Shown one piece after another: positions 18,493 through 31,898 of a stretch of DNA of 64,000 nt. This DNA comes from Gammaproteobacteria bacterium (lineage in GTDB: Bacteria > Pseudomonadota > Gammaproteobacteria > Pseudomonadales > Porticoccaceae). The stretch's first letter is position 1, and each line of letters opens with the position of its first letter. A program made the translations under genes and the position numbers. The notes under the pieces are model-generated. The model worked only from the letters and a program-made list of their open reading frames with translations. It did not search any database and had not been told where the DNA came from. The DNA lies in the NCBI GenBank assembly GCA_016191205.1, contig JACPPB010000009.1, positions 1-64,000 on the forward strand, given 5' to 3'.

Positions 18493-19776
18493 TCACCAGC
18501 GCCGTTCAAGGCGCTTGCGCAATACTACTGCCAATGCATTCATCAAGGTGAGAAACGCCAGCAACACCATGATGGCGCCGGAAGTTTTCTCGACAAACGC
18601 GCGCTCGGGACTGTCTGCCCACAGGAAAATCTGCACCGGAAGCACCGTGGCAGGGTCCGTGAAGCCGTGCGGTATATCAACGATGAACGCCACCATGCCG
18701 ATCATCAGCAGCGGGGCGGTTTCGCCGAGCGCGCGGGCCATGCCCAGGATGGCTCCGGTCAGCATGCCGGGCATGGCCAGCGGCAGTACATGGCCAAGTA
18801 CCACCTGCATGCGGGACGCACCGACACCGAGCGCCGCTTCCCGGATTGACGGCGGCACGGACTTGATGGCAGCGCGGCTGGAGATGATCACGGTCGGCAA
18901 CGTCACCAGGGCAAGCACCACGCCGCCCAGTACGGGCGCCGAGCGCGGCATGTGAAAAAAGTTGATGAACACCGCGAGGCCCAACAAGCCGAAGATGACG
19001 GACGGTACCGCCGCCAAATTATTGATGTTGACTTCAATGAAATCGGTCCAGCGGTTTTGCGGCGCGAACTCCTCCAGATAAATTGCCGCGGCAACACCGA
19101 TCGGAAAGGACAGCAACAGGGTGATCGCGAGGGTCAGCAGGGAGCCTTTGACTGCACCGCCGATGCCGGCCTGCTCGGGCTCGCGGGAATCCCCCCGGGT
19201 AAAGAAATCAAGATTGAAGCGGAGGGCGATTTCGCCCTTCTCGAGCAGACTGTCCACCCATGCAAGCTTTCTCTCACTCATTCTGCTGGTGAACTCGGCG
19301 CCGCCGCCACGGCTTTTGAACCAGGCGTCGATATCGTCGTCGGCGAGCAGCCAGAGCGTCTCGCTGGCACCCAGCAACGCGGGGTTGGCCCGCAAACGAT
19401 CCTGCAACTCGTAGCCGGCAGCGTTGCTGATGAGCGCGCTGAGCTCCCGCCGCTCGGCACGCTCCACGGGCGCGCCGAAGCGCTGGTGCAGCGCCTGGCG
19501 CACCACCGCCTCGTAGTCACCGAGCGCCAACGCCGCCGGATCGGTGGCGCTGGCGATGCCGAGCACGTCCGGATCGTAATGGACTCGCAACTGCACATAG
19601 GTCTGCCGAAAAGCCCCGTGACCCTTGCCAATGATGTCGGTGAGGAGGAGCAGCACCGCGAGCAGACCGAAGGAGACCGCCGCGATGCCGTACAGCCGGA
19701 ATCGCCGCTCCGCGCGGTAGCGGCGTTTGAGACTGGCGCGGATGATCTCCGCCGTGGAAGCCTTGCGCTCAGTCAT
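18493..19776 (-). CDS. pstA: Phosphate ABC transporter permease PstA
   Basis: Inner-membrane permease subunit. At 427 residues it is much longer than E. coli PstA (296). The extra N-terminal part, about residues 1-150, has one membrane segment ([23 protein letters not shown]) followed by a periplasmic domain of the DUF3333 type found in many Pseudomonas-like PstA proteins. The C-terminal half is the transport domain with five membrane helices and the [25 protein letters not shown] coupling loop. It overlaps pstC by 8 bases. Confidence 0.95.
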   Translation of the reverse strand: MTERKASTAEIIRASLKRRYRAERRFRLYGIAAVSFGLLAVLLLLTDIIGKGHGAFRQTYVQLRVHYDPDVLGIASATDPAALALGDYEAVVRQALHQRFGAPVERAERRELSALISNAAGYELQDRLRANPALLGASETLWLLADDDIDAWFKSRGGGAEFTSRMSERKLAWVDSLLEKGEIALRFNLDFFTRGDSREPEQAGIGGAVKGSLLTLAITLLLSFPIGVAAAIYLEEFAPQNRWTDFIEVNINNLAAVPSVIFGLLGLAVFINFFHMPRSAPVLGGVVLALVTLPTVIISSRAAIKSVPPSIREAALGVGASRMQVVLGHVLPLAMPGMLTGAILGMARALGETAPLLMIGMVAFIVDIPHGFTDPATVLPVQIFLWADSPERAFVEKTSGAIMVLLAFLTLMNALAVVLRKRLERRW

Positions 19777-21157
19777 AGAGCTCCCGATATTTTTTCACGA
19801 TGTACAGTGCGATCACATTGAGCAGCAGCGTGATCAGAAACAGCATAAGCCCCAGCGCAAAGGCAGCGAGGGTTTTCGGGCTATCGAACTCCTGGTCCCC
19901 CACCAGCAGGGTCACGATCTGGACCGTAACCGTGGTCACCGCTTCCAGTGGATTGAGCGTGAGTTTCGCCGCCATCCCCGCCGCCATGACCACAATCATG
20001 GTCTCGCCAATGGCGCGCGAGGCGGCCAGGAGCACACCGCCGACGATGCCGGGCAGGGCAGCGGGGATGATCACTTTCTTCACGGTTTCGGAGCGGGTCG
20101 CACCCAGCGCCAGCGAGCCATCGCGCAGACTGCGAGGCACCGCCGTGATGACGTCATCGGCGAGCGACGAGACAAAGGGGATGATCATCACGCCCATCAC
20201 CAGACCCGCGGCCAATGCGCTTTCGGACGAAACTGAAAGCCCCAGGCTCGCGCCCAGATCGCGGATAAAAGGCGCCACCGAAAGCGCCGCAAAGAAGCCG
20301 TAGACCACGGTCGGCACCCCGGCAAGAATCTCCAATGCCGGCTTGGCGATATTGCGGAGCCGCGAACCCGCGTATTCGCCCAGATAAATGGCGGACATCA
20401 GACCCACCGGCACTGCCACCAGCAGTGCAATGGCGGAAATCAACAGGGTACCCATGAACAAAGGCACCGCACCGAAAGCACCCGAGCTTCCCACCTGATC
20501 CGCGCGGATCGCCGTCTGCGGGCTCCATTCGAGCCCGAACAGAAAGTCGGTGAGCGGCACCGCCTCGAAGAAGCGCAGCGACTCGAACAGCACCGACACC
20601 ACGATGCCAAGGGTGGCAAAAATGGCAATGCTGGCGCAGGCCAGCAGCGCCCAGCGAAATACCCTCTCCACCTCCTGGCGAGCGCGCAACTGCGGGGACA
20701 TCCGCCGCACACCCCAGAGCAAACCGCTGATCGCGACACCCAGGGTGATGACCGCAACCAGCAGTTGGCCGGTGCCGCGCAGCGCGTTGTAGCGTTCCGC
20801 CGCCGCCACCACCGCGGCCGGCTGGTCGGCGGCCGGCAACGCACCGCTCGCCACATTGACGACGGTGCTCAGGAAGAGGCTGCGCTCCGCGGGTCCTGCC
20901 GGCACCGCGTCCGCCGGCAGCCCCGCCAGCACCAGCGACTGCACCACAGGGTCGTCGAACATCAGCCACAGACAAAGAACGACGAGTGCCGGGAGCCCGC
21001 ACCAGATCGCACCGCGCAATCCGTAGTAAAGCGGCAGTGAATGCAGGTGGCGAATACCGCCCAGGGGTTTGGCGAGCGCCAACGAACGACTGTGCGCCCA
21101 GAAGTACGCCGCTGCGATCAGCAGCGCCAGTGTGATGATCAGGTTAACCAGAGACAT
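19769..21157 (-). CDS. pstC: Phosphate ABC transporter permease PstC
   Basis: Partner permease of PstA. The 462 residues exceed the E. coli protein (319). The extra N-terminal half contains three membrane segments and a periplasmic part (AERSLFLSTVVNVASGALPA). The transport domain shows the conserved coupling loop GSLALGATRSETVKKVIIPAALPG. The overlap with pstA suggests coupled translation. The gene is separated from pstS by 117 bases that hold a terminator-like hairpin. Confidence 0.95.
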   Translation of the reverse strand: MSLVNLIITLALLIAAAYFWAHSRSLALAKPLGGIRHLHSLPLYYGLRGAIWCGLPALVVLCLWLMFDDPVVQSLVLAGLPADAVPAGPAERSLFLSTVVNVASGALPAADQPAAVVAAAERYNALRGTGQLLVAVITLGVAISGLLWGVRRMSPQLRARQEVERVFRWALLACASIAIFATLGIVVSVLFESLRFFEAVPLTDFLFGLEWSPQTAIRADQVGSSGAFGAVPLFMGTLLISAIALLVAVPVGLMSAIYLGEYAGSRLRNIAKPALEILAGVPTVVYGFFAALSVAPFIRDLGASLGLSVSSESALAAGLVMGVMIIPFVSSLADDVITAVPRSLRDGSLALGATRSETVKKVIIPAALPGIVGGVLLAASRAIGETMIVVMAAGMAAKLTLNPLEAVTTVTVQIVTLLVGDQEFDSPKTLAAFALGLMLFLITLLLNVIALYIVKKYRELYD

Positions 21158-21223
21158 CTGCCATCGCCTGCCGCCGTGTCGTACCCAATGGTGCCGGGCT
21201 CGAAAGTAGTGTGCCTGAACATC

Positions 21224-21248
21224 AAAAAGGCCCGGCCTGAGCCGGGCC
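21224..21248 (-). terminator. Hairpin terminator/attenuator between pstS and pstC
   Basis: Read on the minus strand, a perfect 8-bp GC stem (GGCCCGGC / GCCGGGCC) with a 4-base loop is followed by five T residues (A-run at 21224-21228 on the plus strand). This is a standard intrinsic terminator shape. Because it falls inside the pst operon it probably works as a partial terminator that keeps pstS expression above that of pstCAB-phoU. Confidence 0.8.
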
Positions 21249-21274
21249 CTTGCATCGGTTCCGGGACGCGAAGC

Positions 21275-22345
21275 TTACTTCAGCCCCGCCGATCCGCCCA
21301 TAGTCACCTTGTTGGCGGCCTTCGCGGCCATGGTTGCGCGCAGCGGCGCCGGCATCGGGATCAAACCCTTTTCAGCCAGATAGCCATCCTCGCCCCAGGC
21401 CTTTTCGCTGGTGAATTCGGCCAGATAGCCCTCGATGCCAGGTACCACGCCGATGTGCGCTTTCTTGACATAAATAAAGAGCGGGCGCGACACCGGATAC
21501 GATTTGTTGGCGATGTTGTCGAAGGTGGGAGCAACTCCGTTGATGGCGGCGCCCTGCACCTTGTCGCTGTTCTGCTCAAGGTAGCTGAAGCCAAACACGC
21601 CCAGCGCATTGGGGTTGGCGGCGAGTTTTTGCACGATCAGGTTATCGTTTTCACCAGCCTCCACAAAGGCGCCGTCCTCCCGCAGGGTGTGGCATATGTT
21701 GGCGTATTCCACCTCGTTCACTTTCTTCAAATCCTTGATCCACTCAAAGGAGTTGCAACCGGACTCCATGGCCAGCTCGACAAAGGCATCCCGCGTACCC
21801 GAGGTGGGCGGCGGTCCCAGTACTTCAATCTTGGTGTCGGGCAAGGAGGGGTTGACGTCCTTCCAAGTTTTGTTGGGGTTGGGCACCAGCTTCGGGCCGT
21901 ACTTTGCGGGAATGCCCTTCGCCAAAGCCAGGTAGATGTCCTTGGTGGTGAGTTGCAGTGGTGCTCCCTTGATCGATTTGGCCAGCACGATGCCGTCAAA
22001 GCCGATCTGGATTTCGATGATATCCTTCACGCCGTTCGCCTGGCATGCGTCGAATTCGGCCTTCTTGATCTGGCGGGAAGCGTTGGCGATATCCGGATGA
22101 CCGGTGCCCACGCCGCCGCAGAATAGCTTCATGCCGCCACCAGTACCGGTGGATTCCACCTTGGGTGTCGCACCATTGTTGGCCTTGCCGAAGCGCTCGG
22201 CCACCACGGTGGCGAACGGATACACCGTCGAGGAGCCGACCATGCTGATGGTGTCCCGTGACTGCGCGAATGCGCCGGTGCCGACCAACGCCAACGCGGC
22301 ACCAACGCCCAAACCGCAAATACTGCTTCTGAGGGTAGCCTTCAC
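21275..22345 (-). CDS. pstS: Phosphate ABC transporter substrate-binding protein PstS
   Basis: Periplasmic phosphate-binding protein. The 356 residues begin with a signal peptide (GLGVGAALALVGTGAFAQ). Binding-site segments are MVGSSTVYPFATVVAERF, STGTGGGMKLFC and IANASRQIKKAEF. It belongs to the longer Pseudomonas-type PstS group. The GTG at 22345 is supported by AGGAG 7 bases upstream. First gene of the operon, under a Pho box array about 50 bases upstream. Confidence 0.96.
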   Translation of the reverse strand: MKATLRSSICGLGVGAALALVGTGAFAQSRDTISMVGSSTVYPFATVVAERFGKANNGATPKVESTGTGGGMKLFCGGVGTGHPDIANASRQIKKAEFDACQANGVKDIIEIQIGFDGIVLAKSIKGAPLQLTTKDIYLALAKGIPAKYGPKLVPNPNKTWKDVNPSLPDTKIEVLGPPPTSGTRDAFVELAMESGCNSFEWIKDLKKVNEVEYANICHTLREDGAFVEAGENDNLIVQKLAANPNALGVFGFSYLEQNSDKVQGAAINGVAPTFDNIANKSYPVSRPLFIYVKKAHIGVVPGIEGYLAEFTSEKAWGEDGYLAEKGLIPMPAPLRATMAAKAANKVTMGGSAGLK

Positions 22346-22395
22346 ACTTTATCTCCTGTGAGAGTGATTTCGCTGCGCCAGCCTAGACGCGAAGA

Positions 22396-22435
22396 ATGAC
22401 CAGACTATGAACAAAATATGACGGCAATGTGTCAG
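22396..22435 (-). promoter_or_regulatory. Pho box array (four half-sites) upstream of pstS
   Basis: On the minus strand, four 7-base half-sites repeat every 11 bases: CTGACAC (22435-22429), CCGTCAT (22424-22418), TGTTCAT (22413-22407) and TGGTCAT (22402-22396), with 4-base spacers ATTG, ATTT and AGTC. Ten bases downstream TAGGCT (22385-22380) could be the -10 element. The layout indicates PhoB activation of the pst operon. Confidence 0.88.
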
Positions 22436-22460
22436 CGGGCGCCGCGCGCCCTCGACACCC

Positions 22461-22489
22461 TCGTCACCCTCCGGGGGTGCCGATATAAT
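22461..22489 (+). promoter_or_regulatory. Sigma70-type promoter for glyQS
   Basis: A consensus -10 TATAAT at 22484-22489 and a partial -35 TCGTCA at 22461-22466, separated by 17 bases. It lies 29 bases before the glyQ start codon. Confidence 0.75.
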
Positions 22490-22518
22490 CGCCGGCTCTT
22501 GAACCAGGGGGCGGCGCT

Positions 22519-23466
22519 GTGGCGATGCCTGATCTCGCGACTTTTCAGGGTCTGATTCTAGCGCTCCAGAACTACTGGGCGCGCCAAGGCTGCGTCATTT
22601 TGCAGCCGCTGGACATGGAGGTCGGCGCCGGCACTTTCCATCCTGCCACGTTCCTGCGCGCCATCGGGCCGGAAACCTGGAACAGCGCCTATGTGCAACC
22701 CTGTCGGCGCCCGGCCGACGGCCGCTACGGGGAGAACCCCAACCGGCTTCAGCATTATTACCAGTTTCAGGTCGTGCTGAAGCCTTCGCCCGCAAACATT
22801 CAGGAGCTGTATCTGGCGTCCCTGCGCGAACTCGGCTTCGACGCCGCCGTTCACGATATCCGCTTTGTCGAGGACAACTGGGAATCGCCGACACTGGGCG
22901 CCTGGGGTCTGGGCTGGGAGATCTGGCTGAACGGCATGGAGGTGACCCAGTTCACCTACTTCCAGCAGGTGGGCGGCCTGGAATGCTATCCGGTGACCGG
23001 CGAGATCACCTACGGCCTCGAACGCCTGGCCATGTACCTGCAGGGCGTCGACAGCATTTTCGATCTGGTGTGGACCCGCGCCCCTGACGGCGGCGTCGTC
23101 ACCTACGGCGATGTGTTTCACCAGAACGAGGTCGAGATGTCGCGCTTCAATTTCGAGGAGGCCGATGTGGCATTCCTGGCCCGCACTTTCGACCATAGCG
23201 AGAGCGAGAGCGCACGCCTGGTCGCCGCCGGCCTGCCGCTGCCCGCCTACGAGATGGTCATGAAAGCCTCCCACGCGTTCAATCTGCTGGATGCGCGTCA
23301 TGCCATCTCGGTAACCGAACGCCAGCGCTACATCCTGCGCGTCCGCACGCTGGCCCGGGCCGTAGCCCAGGCTTATTTCGATGTCCGCCTGGCGCTGGGC
23401 TTCCCGCTCGCGCCCCCGGCACTCGCGGACGAAGTCCGCCACCTGGCTTGCGGCGGCCATTCGTGA
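22519..23466 (+). CDS. glyQ: Glycyl-tRNA synthetase alpha subunit
   Basis: Catalytic subunit of the bacterial alpha2beta2 glycyl-tRNA synthetase. The 315 residues carry class II motifs: [37 protein letters not shown] (read as overlapping short motifs [16 protein letters not shown] and GRYGENPNR) and [13 protein letters not shown]. The start is GTG at 22519; ATG at 22525 is possible. Its stop overlaps the glyS start by four bases. Confidence 0.97.
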   Translation: MAMPDLATFQGLILALQNYWARQGCVILQPLDMEVGAGTFHPATFLRAIGPETWNSAYVQPCRRPADGRYGENPNRLQHYYQFQVVLKPSPANIQELYLASLRELGFDAAVHDIRFVEDNWESPTLGAWGLGWEIWLNGMEVTQFTYFQQVGGLECYPVTGEITYGLERLAMYLQGVDSIFDLVWTRAPDGGVVTYGDVFHQNEVEMSRFNFEEADVAFLARTFDHSESESARLVAAGLPLPAYEMVMKASHAFNLLDARHAISVTERQRYILRVRTLARAVAQAYFDVRLALGFPLAPPALADEVRHLACGGHS

Positions 23467-25544
23467 GCCGCTCGCTTCTGGTGGAAATTGGTACCGAGGA
23501 ACTGCCGCCGAAGGCACTGCGGTCGCTAATGGAGGCGCTGGTGGCGGGAATTCAGGCCGGCCTCGCCGGCGTCCAGCTCGAACACGGCCCGGTGCGGGGG
23601 TTCGCGACCCCGCGGCGCCTCGCGGTGCGGGTGGCCGGACTCGCCGAGCGCCAGCCGGATATCCGCGTCGAGAAGCTGGGTCCGGCGGTCAGTGCCGCCT
23701 TTACCGCCGACGGCGTGGCAACCCCGGCCGCCCAGGGATTTGCGCGCAGTTGTGGTCTGACCGATCCGGCCGAACTGCTGCAAGTCGAGACCGATAAAGG
23801 TCCGCGGCTCTGCTTCCGGGAAACGCGAGCCGGCGCGGCGACCCGCGATCTGATTCCCAAGCTGGTGCGCTCGGCGCTCGGCGCTTTGCCGATTCCCCGC
23901 CGCATGCGCTGGGGCGCCAGCCGGGTGGAGTTCGTGCGCCCTGTGCACTGGGTGGTCCTGCTCTTCGGCGACGAGCTCATTCCCGCCGACATTCTCGGCG
24001 TCCGTGCCGGCAACACGACGCGCGGACACCGGGTTCACGCGCCTGGCGAGCTAGTGCTTACTTCGCCAGAAAGCTATGAGGAGCAACTGCGTGACGTCTG
24101 CGTGGTAGCCGATTTCAATGCCCGCCGGGACACCATCGTCGCCGGCGTCACCGCGCTGGCGACACGCGCCGGTGGTACGGCGTTACTCGATCCGGATTTG
24201 CTTGACGAAGTGACAGCGCTCAACGAATGGCCGGTTCCACTGCTGGGCCGTTTCGAAGCGCACTTTCTCGCGGTGCCGCGCGAGGCGCTGGTCAGTTCCA
24301 TGCAGGAACACCAGAAATATTTTCCGGTAATCGCCGCCGACGGCGCCCTGCTGCCCGTGTTCATTACCGTTGCCAATATCGAAAGTGGCCAGCCGGAGCT
24401 GGTGGTGGCCGGCAACGAACGTGTCATCCGGCCCCGTTTCGCCGATGCCGCTTTCTTCTACCAGACCGATCTCAAAACCACCTTGGCGGCACGGCGCGAG
24501 CGACTCCGCACCATCGTCTACCAGGACCGCCTGGGAACCCTCTACGACAAGACCGAGCGTCTTGCGCAACTGTGCGAGTTCCTCGCGCCGCAGGTCGGCG
24601 CCGACCGCCGCCACGCCATACGCAGCGCCGAGCTGGCCAAATCGGATCTGGTGAGCGCCATGGTGCAGGAGTTCGGCGAACTGCAGGGCACCATGGGGCG
24701 CTATTACGCCCGCCACGATGGCGAAGCCAGTGAAGTGGCCGAGGCGCTGTTCGAGCACTACCTGCCGCGCCACGCCAGCGACGTGCTGCCGGCGACACCG
24801 GTGGGCATCGTGCTCGCGCTGGCCGACCGTCTCGACACCCTCACCGGGATCTTTGGCGTGGGACTGGAGCCTACCGGCTCCCGCGACCCCTTCGGGCTGC
24901 GCCGCGCCAGCATCGCGATCTTGCGCATCCTCATCGAGAGCGAGCTTGATCTGGATCTTGAGCCCTTGCTGATGGCGGCCGCCCGCGGCCATACTCAGCT
25001 CGGTGATCCCGAGGCGCTGGCAAACCGCGTCTTTGCCTACATCATGGGCAGGCTGCGCGCCTTCAGCGAAGAACAGGGCATTTCAACCGAAGCCTTTCTG
25101 GCGGTGTCCGATCTTGGCGTTGCCAGGCCGCTGGATCTCTGGCGTCGCATGTTGGCGGTGGAAGCTTTTGCCAAGCTGCCGGAGGCCGCCAGTCTGGTCG
25201 CCACCGACAAGCGCATCGCCAACCTGCAACAGCAGCAAACCCTGGATGGCGGCACCGTGGACCCGGCGCTGTTTGAGACGGAAGCCGAGCATGCGCTCTG
25301 GGCGCGCCTGGGTGCGGTCGATCTTCGGCTGCGGGATCTGGTTTCCCGCGGCGATTACAGCGGGGCACTGGACAGCCTCCGGCAATTGCGGGACCCGGTC
25401 GATCGGTTTTTCAAGGACGTCATGGTCATGGCCGACGATGCCGCCCTGCGCCGTAATCGCCTGCGGTTGCTGGCCGCGCTGCGCGCGCGGTTCATCGCCA
25501 TCGCCGACCTCTCCCAGCTCGCGGCGCGGACCGGAGCCCAATGA
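23463..25544 (+). CDS. glyS: Glycyl-tRNA synthetase beta subunit
   Basis: tRNA-binding subunit that pairs with GlyQ. The 693 residues start [15 protein letters not shown], as in the family, contain [11 protein letters not shown] and the HD-like segment [27 protein letters not shown], and end in an anticodon-binding domain ([22 protein letters not shown] as [10 protein letters not shown] plus following helix). GTG start at 23463 within GTGA, so translation is coupled to glyQ. It overlaps gmhB by four bases. Confidence 0.97.
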   Translation: MSRSLLVEIGTEELPPKALRSLMEALVAGIQAGLAGVQLEHGPVRGFATPRRLAVRVAGLAERQPDIRVEKLGPAVSAAFTADGVATPAAQGFARSCGLTDPAELLQVETDKGPRLCFRETRAGAATRDLIPKLVRSALGALPIPRRMRWGASRVEFVRPVHWVVLLFGDELIPADILGVRAGNTTRGHRVHAPGELVLTSPESYEEQLRDVCVVADFNARRDTIVAGVTALATRAGGTALLDPDLLDEVTALNEWPVPLLGRFEAHFLAVPREALVSSMQEHQKYFPVIAADGALLPVFITVANIESGQPELVVAGNERVIRPRFADAAFFYQTDLKTTLAARRERLRTIVYQDRLGTLYDKTERLAQLCEFLAPQVGADRRHAIRSAELAKSDLVSAMVQEFGELQGTMGRYYARHDGEASEVAEALFEHYLPRHASDVLPATPVGIVLALADRLDTLTGIFGVGLEPTGSRDPFGLRRASIAILRILIESELDLDLEPLLMAAARGHTQLGDPEALANRVFAYIMGRLRAFSEEQGISTEAFLAVSDLGVARPLDLWRRMLAVEAFAKLPEAASLVATDKRIANLQQQQTLDGGTVDPALFETEAEHALWARLGAVDLRLRDLVSRGDYSGALDSLRQLRDPVDRFFKDVMVMADDAALRRNRLRLLAALRARFIAIADLSQLAARTGAQ

Positions 25545-26104
25545 CCTCCTGGGTGATCCTGGACCGGGATGGCGTGATCAATGCGGACTCTGACCACTTC
25601 ATCAGGAACCTGGGCGAATGGCGGCCGCTGCCCGGCAGCATCGACGCCATTGCGCGCCTGTGCCGCGCCGGCTTTCGGGTGGCCGTGGCCACCAACCAAT
25701 CCGGAGTGGGACGCGGCCTGATCGCGCCGGAGGCCGTCGCCGCCATCCACCGCGAGCTGGAGCGGTTGGTGGGCGCCGCCGGAGGCCGGATCGCCGGTAT
25801 CTTTTTTTGCCCTCACCTTCCGGAGGATGGCTGCGACTGCCGCAAGCCCCGACCCGGTCTTTTGCGCAGCATCGCGGCGCGGTTTGCCATTGATCTGACC
25901 GGGGTTCCCGCCGTTGGCGACAGCCTGCGCGACTTGGAGGCGGCACTCGCCGTGGGCTGTGAACCGATACTGGTGCGCACCGGCAACGGCCAGGCAACGG
26001 AACGTGCGCTCGCTTCGCATCCGGATGCCCGGCTGCACCGCGTCCTCATACTGGACGATCTTGCCGCCGCCGCGGATTTCCTGATCACGGGGCGATCATC
26101 ATGA
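25541..26104 (+). CDS. gmhB: D-glycero-D-manno-heptose 1,7-bisphosphate 7-phosphatase
   Basis: HAD-family phosphatase in the ADP-heptose branch of LPS core synthesis. The 187 residues show the nucleophile motif LDRDGVIN (8-15), ATNQSGVGRG, a Cys/His zinc loop (CPHLPEDGCDCRKPRPG) and the acidic VGDSLRDLEAA motif. Its start overlaps the glyS stop and its own stop overlaps the plsC start (ATGA-type overlaps), forming the glyQ-glyS-gmhB-plsC unit seen in Pseudomonas. Confidence 0.94.
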   Translation: MTSWVILDRDGVINADSDHFIRNLGEWRPLPGSIDAIARLCRAGFRVAVATNQSGVGRGLIAPEAVAAIHRELERLVGAAGGRIAGIFFCPHLPEDGCDCRKPRPGLLRSIAARFAIDLTGVPAVGDSLRDLEAALAVGCEPILVRTGNGQATERALASHPDARLHRVLILDDLAAAADFLITGRSS

Positions 26105-26823
26105 AGCTGTGGCTGGCACTGCGTTCACTGGCGTTTTACTGCGGCTACGTCGTCATCGTCGGGTTCTTTTCGTCCCTTGCGTTCACGGTGGGAATGCTGC
26201 TGCCACAAGCACCGCGACAAACCCTGGCGACCACCGCCAACGCCCTGGTCGTGGTCTGGCTGCGTCTCTGCTGCGGCGTGAAGCTGCGGGTCGAAGGACG
26301 GGAAAACATCCCCCAACGACCCTTTGTTGCGCTGAGCAAGCACCAGTCCAGCTGGGAAACTTATTACCTGCAGCGCCTGTTGCGGCCGGTGAGCACGGTG
26401 CTGAAGCGGGAGCTGCTGAAGATTCCCTTCTTTGGCTGGGGCCTCGCGGTGGTGGCGCCCATCGCCATCGACCGCGGCAATCCCCGGGAGGCGCTGCGCC
26501 AGGTGATGGAGCAGGGTCGCGAACGCCTGGACGCCGGGATGAACGTGTTGCTCTACCCCGAAGGAACGCGCATTGACGCGGGCGTGACCGCTCCGAAGTT
26601 CAACCGCAGCGGCGCGGCGCTGGCCATCGCTGCCGGGGTTCCCGTGCTGCCGATCTGCCACAACGCCGGGGCCTGCTGGCCAGCCCACAGACTCATCAAA
26701 TACCCGGGGACCATCACCCTGGTATTCGGCAAACCCATCGACACCACGGGACGCGATGCGAAGTCCATCACAAACGACGTAGCGGAGTGGATGGAAGCAA
26801 CACTTGCCGGGCTGACTGGTTAG
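26101..26823 (+). CDS. plsC: 1-acyl-sn-glycerol-3-phosphate acyltransferase (PlsC family)
   Basis: Membrane-associated acyltransferase that makes phosphatidic acid from lysophosphatidic acid. The 240 residues have an N-terminal membrane helix (YVVIVGFFSSLAFTVGMLL), the catalytic SKHQSSWET (HX4E variant of the usual HX4D, known in this group), VAPIAIDRGN, YPEGTRI and VPVLPICHNAG. Last gene of the glyQ operon, overlapping gmhB by four bases. Confidence 0.92.
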   Translation: MKLWLALRSLAFYCGYVVIVGFFSSLAFTVGMLLPQAPRQTLATTANALVVVWLRLCCGVKLRVEGRENIPQRPFVALSKHQSSWETYYLQRLLRPVSTVLKRELLKIPFFGWGLAVVAPIAIDRGNPREALRQVMEQGRERLDAGMNVLLYPEGTRIDAGVTAPKFNRSGAALAIAAGVPVLPICHNAGACWPAHRLIKYPGTITLVFGKPIDTTGRDAKSITNDVAEWMEATLAGLTG

Positions 26824-26887
26824 TTGGTGCGAGCACCCGATGTTATGATTTTGTCAGGATTTTCCAACCCTAGAGGGAGGCACGGCT

Positions 26888-27043
26888 GTGGCGGATACCT
26901 ACAAAGGTCCCGAGCGGCGTCGCGAGCAACGCCGGAAAAAAACCGACCGGCGCGAGGAAGTGCGCTTTGAGCCGGATCTGGAAGACCGTCGCAAGAATCA
27001 CGGCCAGCGCCGGGAAGATAAGCTTTTTGGGGGAAGAAACTGA
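26888..27043 (+). CDS. Small Arg-rich protein of unknown function (51 aa)
   Basis: A short ORF with a strong Shine-Dalgarno (AGGGAGG just upstream of the GTG at 26888) and a TGA at 27041-27043. Of its 51 residues 13 are Arg, 5 Lys and 12 Asp/Glu, with repeated charged clusters (PERRREQRRKK, TDRREE, EDRRKN, QRRED). It ends KLFGGRN. There is no membrane segment or Cys motif. It lies 64 bases after plsC and faces gyrB. I do not recognise a function; a nucleic-acid or ribosome-associated role would fit the charge pattern but is a guess. Confidence 0.65.
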   Translation: MADTYKGPERRREQRRKKTDRREEVRFEPDLEDRRKNHGQRREDKLFGGRN

Positions 27044-27131
27044 CCGCTATCAGCCCGAAGCGGCGTTACGGTCTTTCGACCGACAGTGGGCCGCTCCCCG
27101 TCTTCTGGCCAACCTGCTCTGACCACCTTGG

Positions 27132-30706
<3,575 letters not shown>

Positions 30707-30734
30707 GGGAGAACGCTCCCCGGCGTGAAGGCGC

Positions 30735-31838
30735 CTAGAGCCGCATCGGCATGATTACATAGGCAGAATCGCTGTCTTCCGGGTTGGTGAGCAACACACT
30801 GCTGTTGGCGTCTGCCAGACAAAATCGCACCCGCGACCCGGGCAGGGCGTTCAAGACGTCCAACAAATAGCTGACGTTGAACCCCACTTCGAGCTGATCG
30901 CCCTCATAGTCCACCGAAACCTCCTCCTCGGCGCGTTCCTGCTCGGGATTGTTGGCGACGGCGGTTAAAGTGCCCTGGGTGAGCCCCAGTCGTACTCCCC
31001 GGTATTTCTCGTTCGACAAAATCGCCGCGCGATAAAACGCCTGGCGCAGCGTCTCGCGATCACCTTCCACTATCTGGTTGCCGTTGCGGGGCAGCACTCG
31101 CTCGTAGTCTGGATAGGCGCCATCCACCAGCTTCGTGGTCAAACGGTAGTCCGCGCCCTCCACCCGCACATGGTTGGTGCCGATGACAACATGCGCATCG
31201 GCGGCGTCGCCCAGCAAACGGGCCAGCTCCTGGACACCCTTGCGCGGCAAAATGGCCTGAATCCGCTCTGCCGATGTTACATCGACGCCGGCATCCGCGA
31301 GCGCCAACCGGTGCCCGTCGGTGGCCACCACGCGCAGGCGTCCAGTGGTGATCTCCCACAGCATGCCATTGAGGTAGTAACGGACATCCTGCTGCGCCAT
31401 GGCAAAGGAGGTCTGATCGAGCAATCGCTTGAGTCTGTTCTGGCTGATCAGAAACTGGATACGGCCGGGTTCCCGATCAACCGCGGGAAAATCGTCCGCC
31501 GGCAGCGTTGCCAGGGTGAACCGGCTGCGCCCGCTCTGGATCCGGACGCGGTTCTCGGAATCCGTCGACACCGTGATGGCTGCGCCGTCCGGTAGCGAAC
31601 GGCAAATATCGAGCAGTTTGCGCGCCGGGACCGTTATTTGGCCAACCTCGACCACACCGTCCAGGGGCAGCGTGCCCCGGATTTCGACCTCGAGGTCAGT
31701 ACCCGTGATACACAGCTCCCCCGGTTCAAGGCTCAGCAAAACATTGGCCAGTACAGGAAGTGTCTGGCGCCGCTCCACCACCCCGGCGGCGAGCTGCAGG
31801 GGTTTCAGCAAGGATTCTCGAACAACGGTAAATTTCAT
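30735..31838 (-). CDS. dnaN: DNA polymerase III beta subunit (sliding clamp)
   Basis: Ring-shaped processivity clamp. The 367 residues match the family from MKFTVVRESLLKPLQLAAGVVE through the three clamp domains to the C-terminal VIMPMRL, the usual MPMRL ending that contacts the clamp loader. It follows dnaA by 60 bases and precedes recF by 28 bases, on the same strand. Confidence 0.98.
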   Translation of the reverse strand: MKFTVVRESLLKPLQLAAGVVERRQTLPVLANVLLSLEPGELCITGTDLEVEIRGTLPLDGVVEVGQITVPARKLLDICRSLPDGAAITVSTDSENRVRIQSGRSRFTLATLPADDFPAVDREPGRIQFLISQNRLKRLLDQTSFAMAQQDVRYYLNGMLWEITTGRLRVVATDGHRLALADAGVDVTSAERIQAILPRKGVQELARLLGDAADAHVVIGTNHVRVEGADYRLTTKLVDGAYPDYERVLPRNGNQIVEGDRETLRQAFYRAAILSNEKYRGVRLGLTQGTLTAVANNPEQERAEEEVSVDYEGDQLEVGFNVSYLLDVLNALPGSRVRFCLADANSSVLLTNPEDSDSAYVIMPMRL

Positions 31839-31898
31839 CGACTTCCCTTCAAGAGGATTCGCTGGGGTTACGGGAAATCGCGCCGGCCTATCATCTGG

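Noticed and set aside
27069-27082. Hairpin CGGTC-TTTC-GACCG between the small ORF and gyrB
   Set aside because: Only a 5-bp stem with no T-run on either strand, so I do not call it a terminator.
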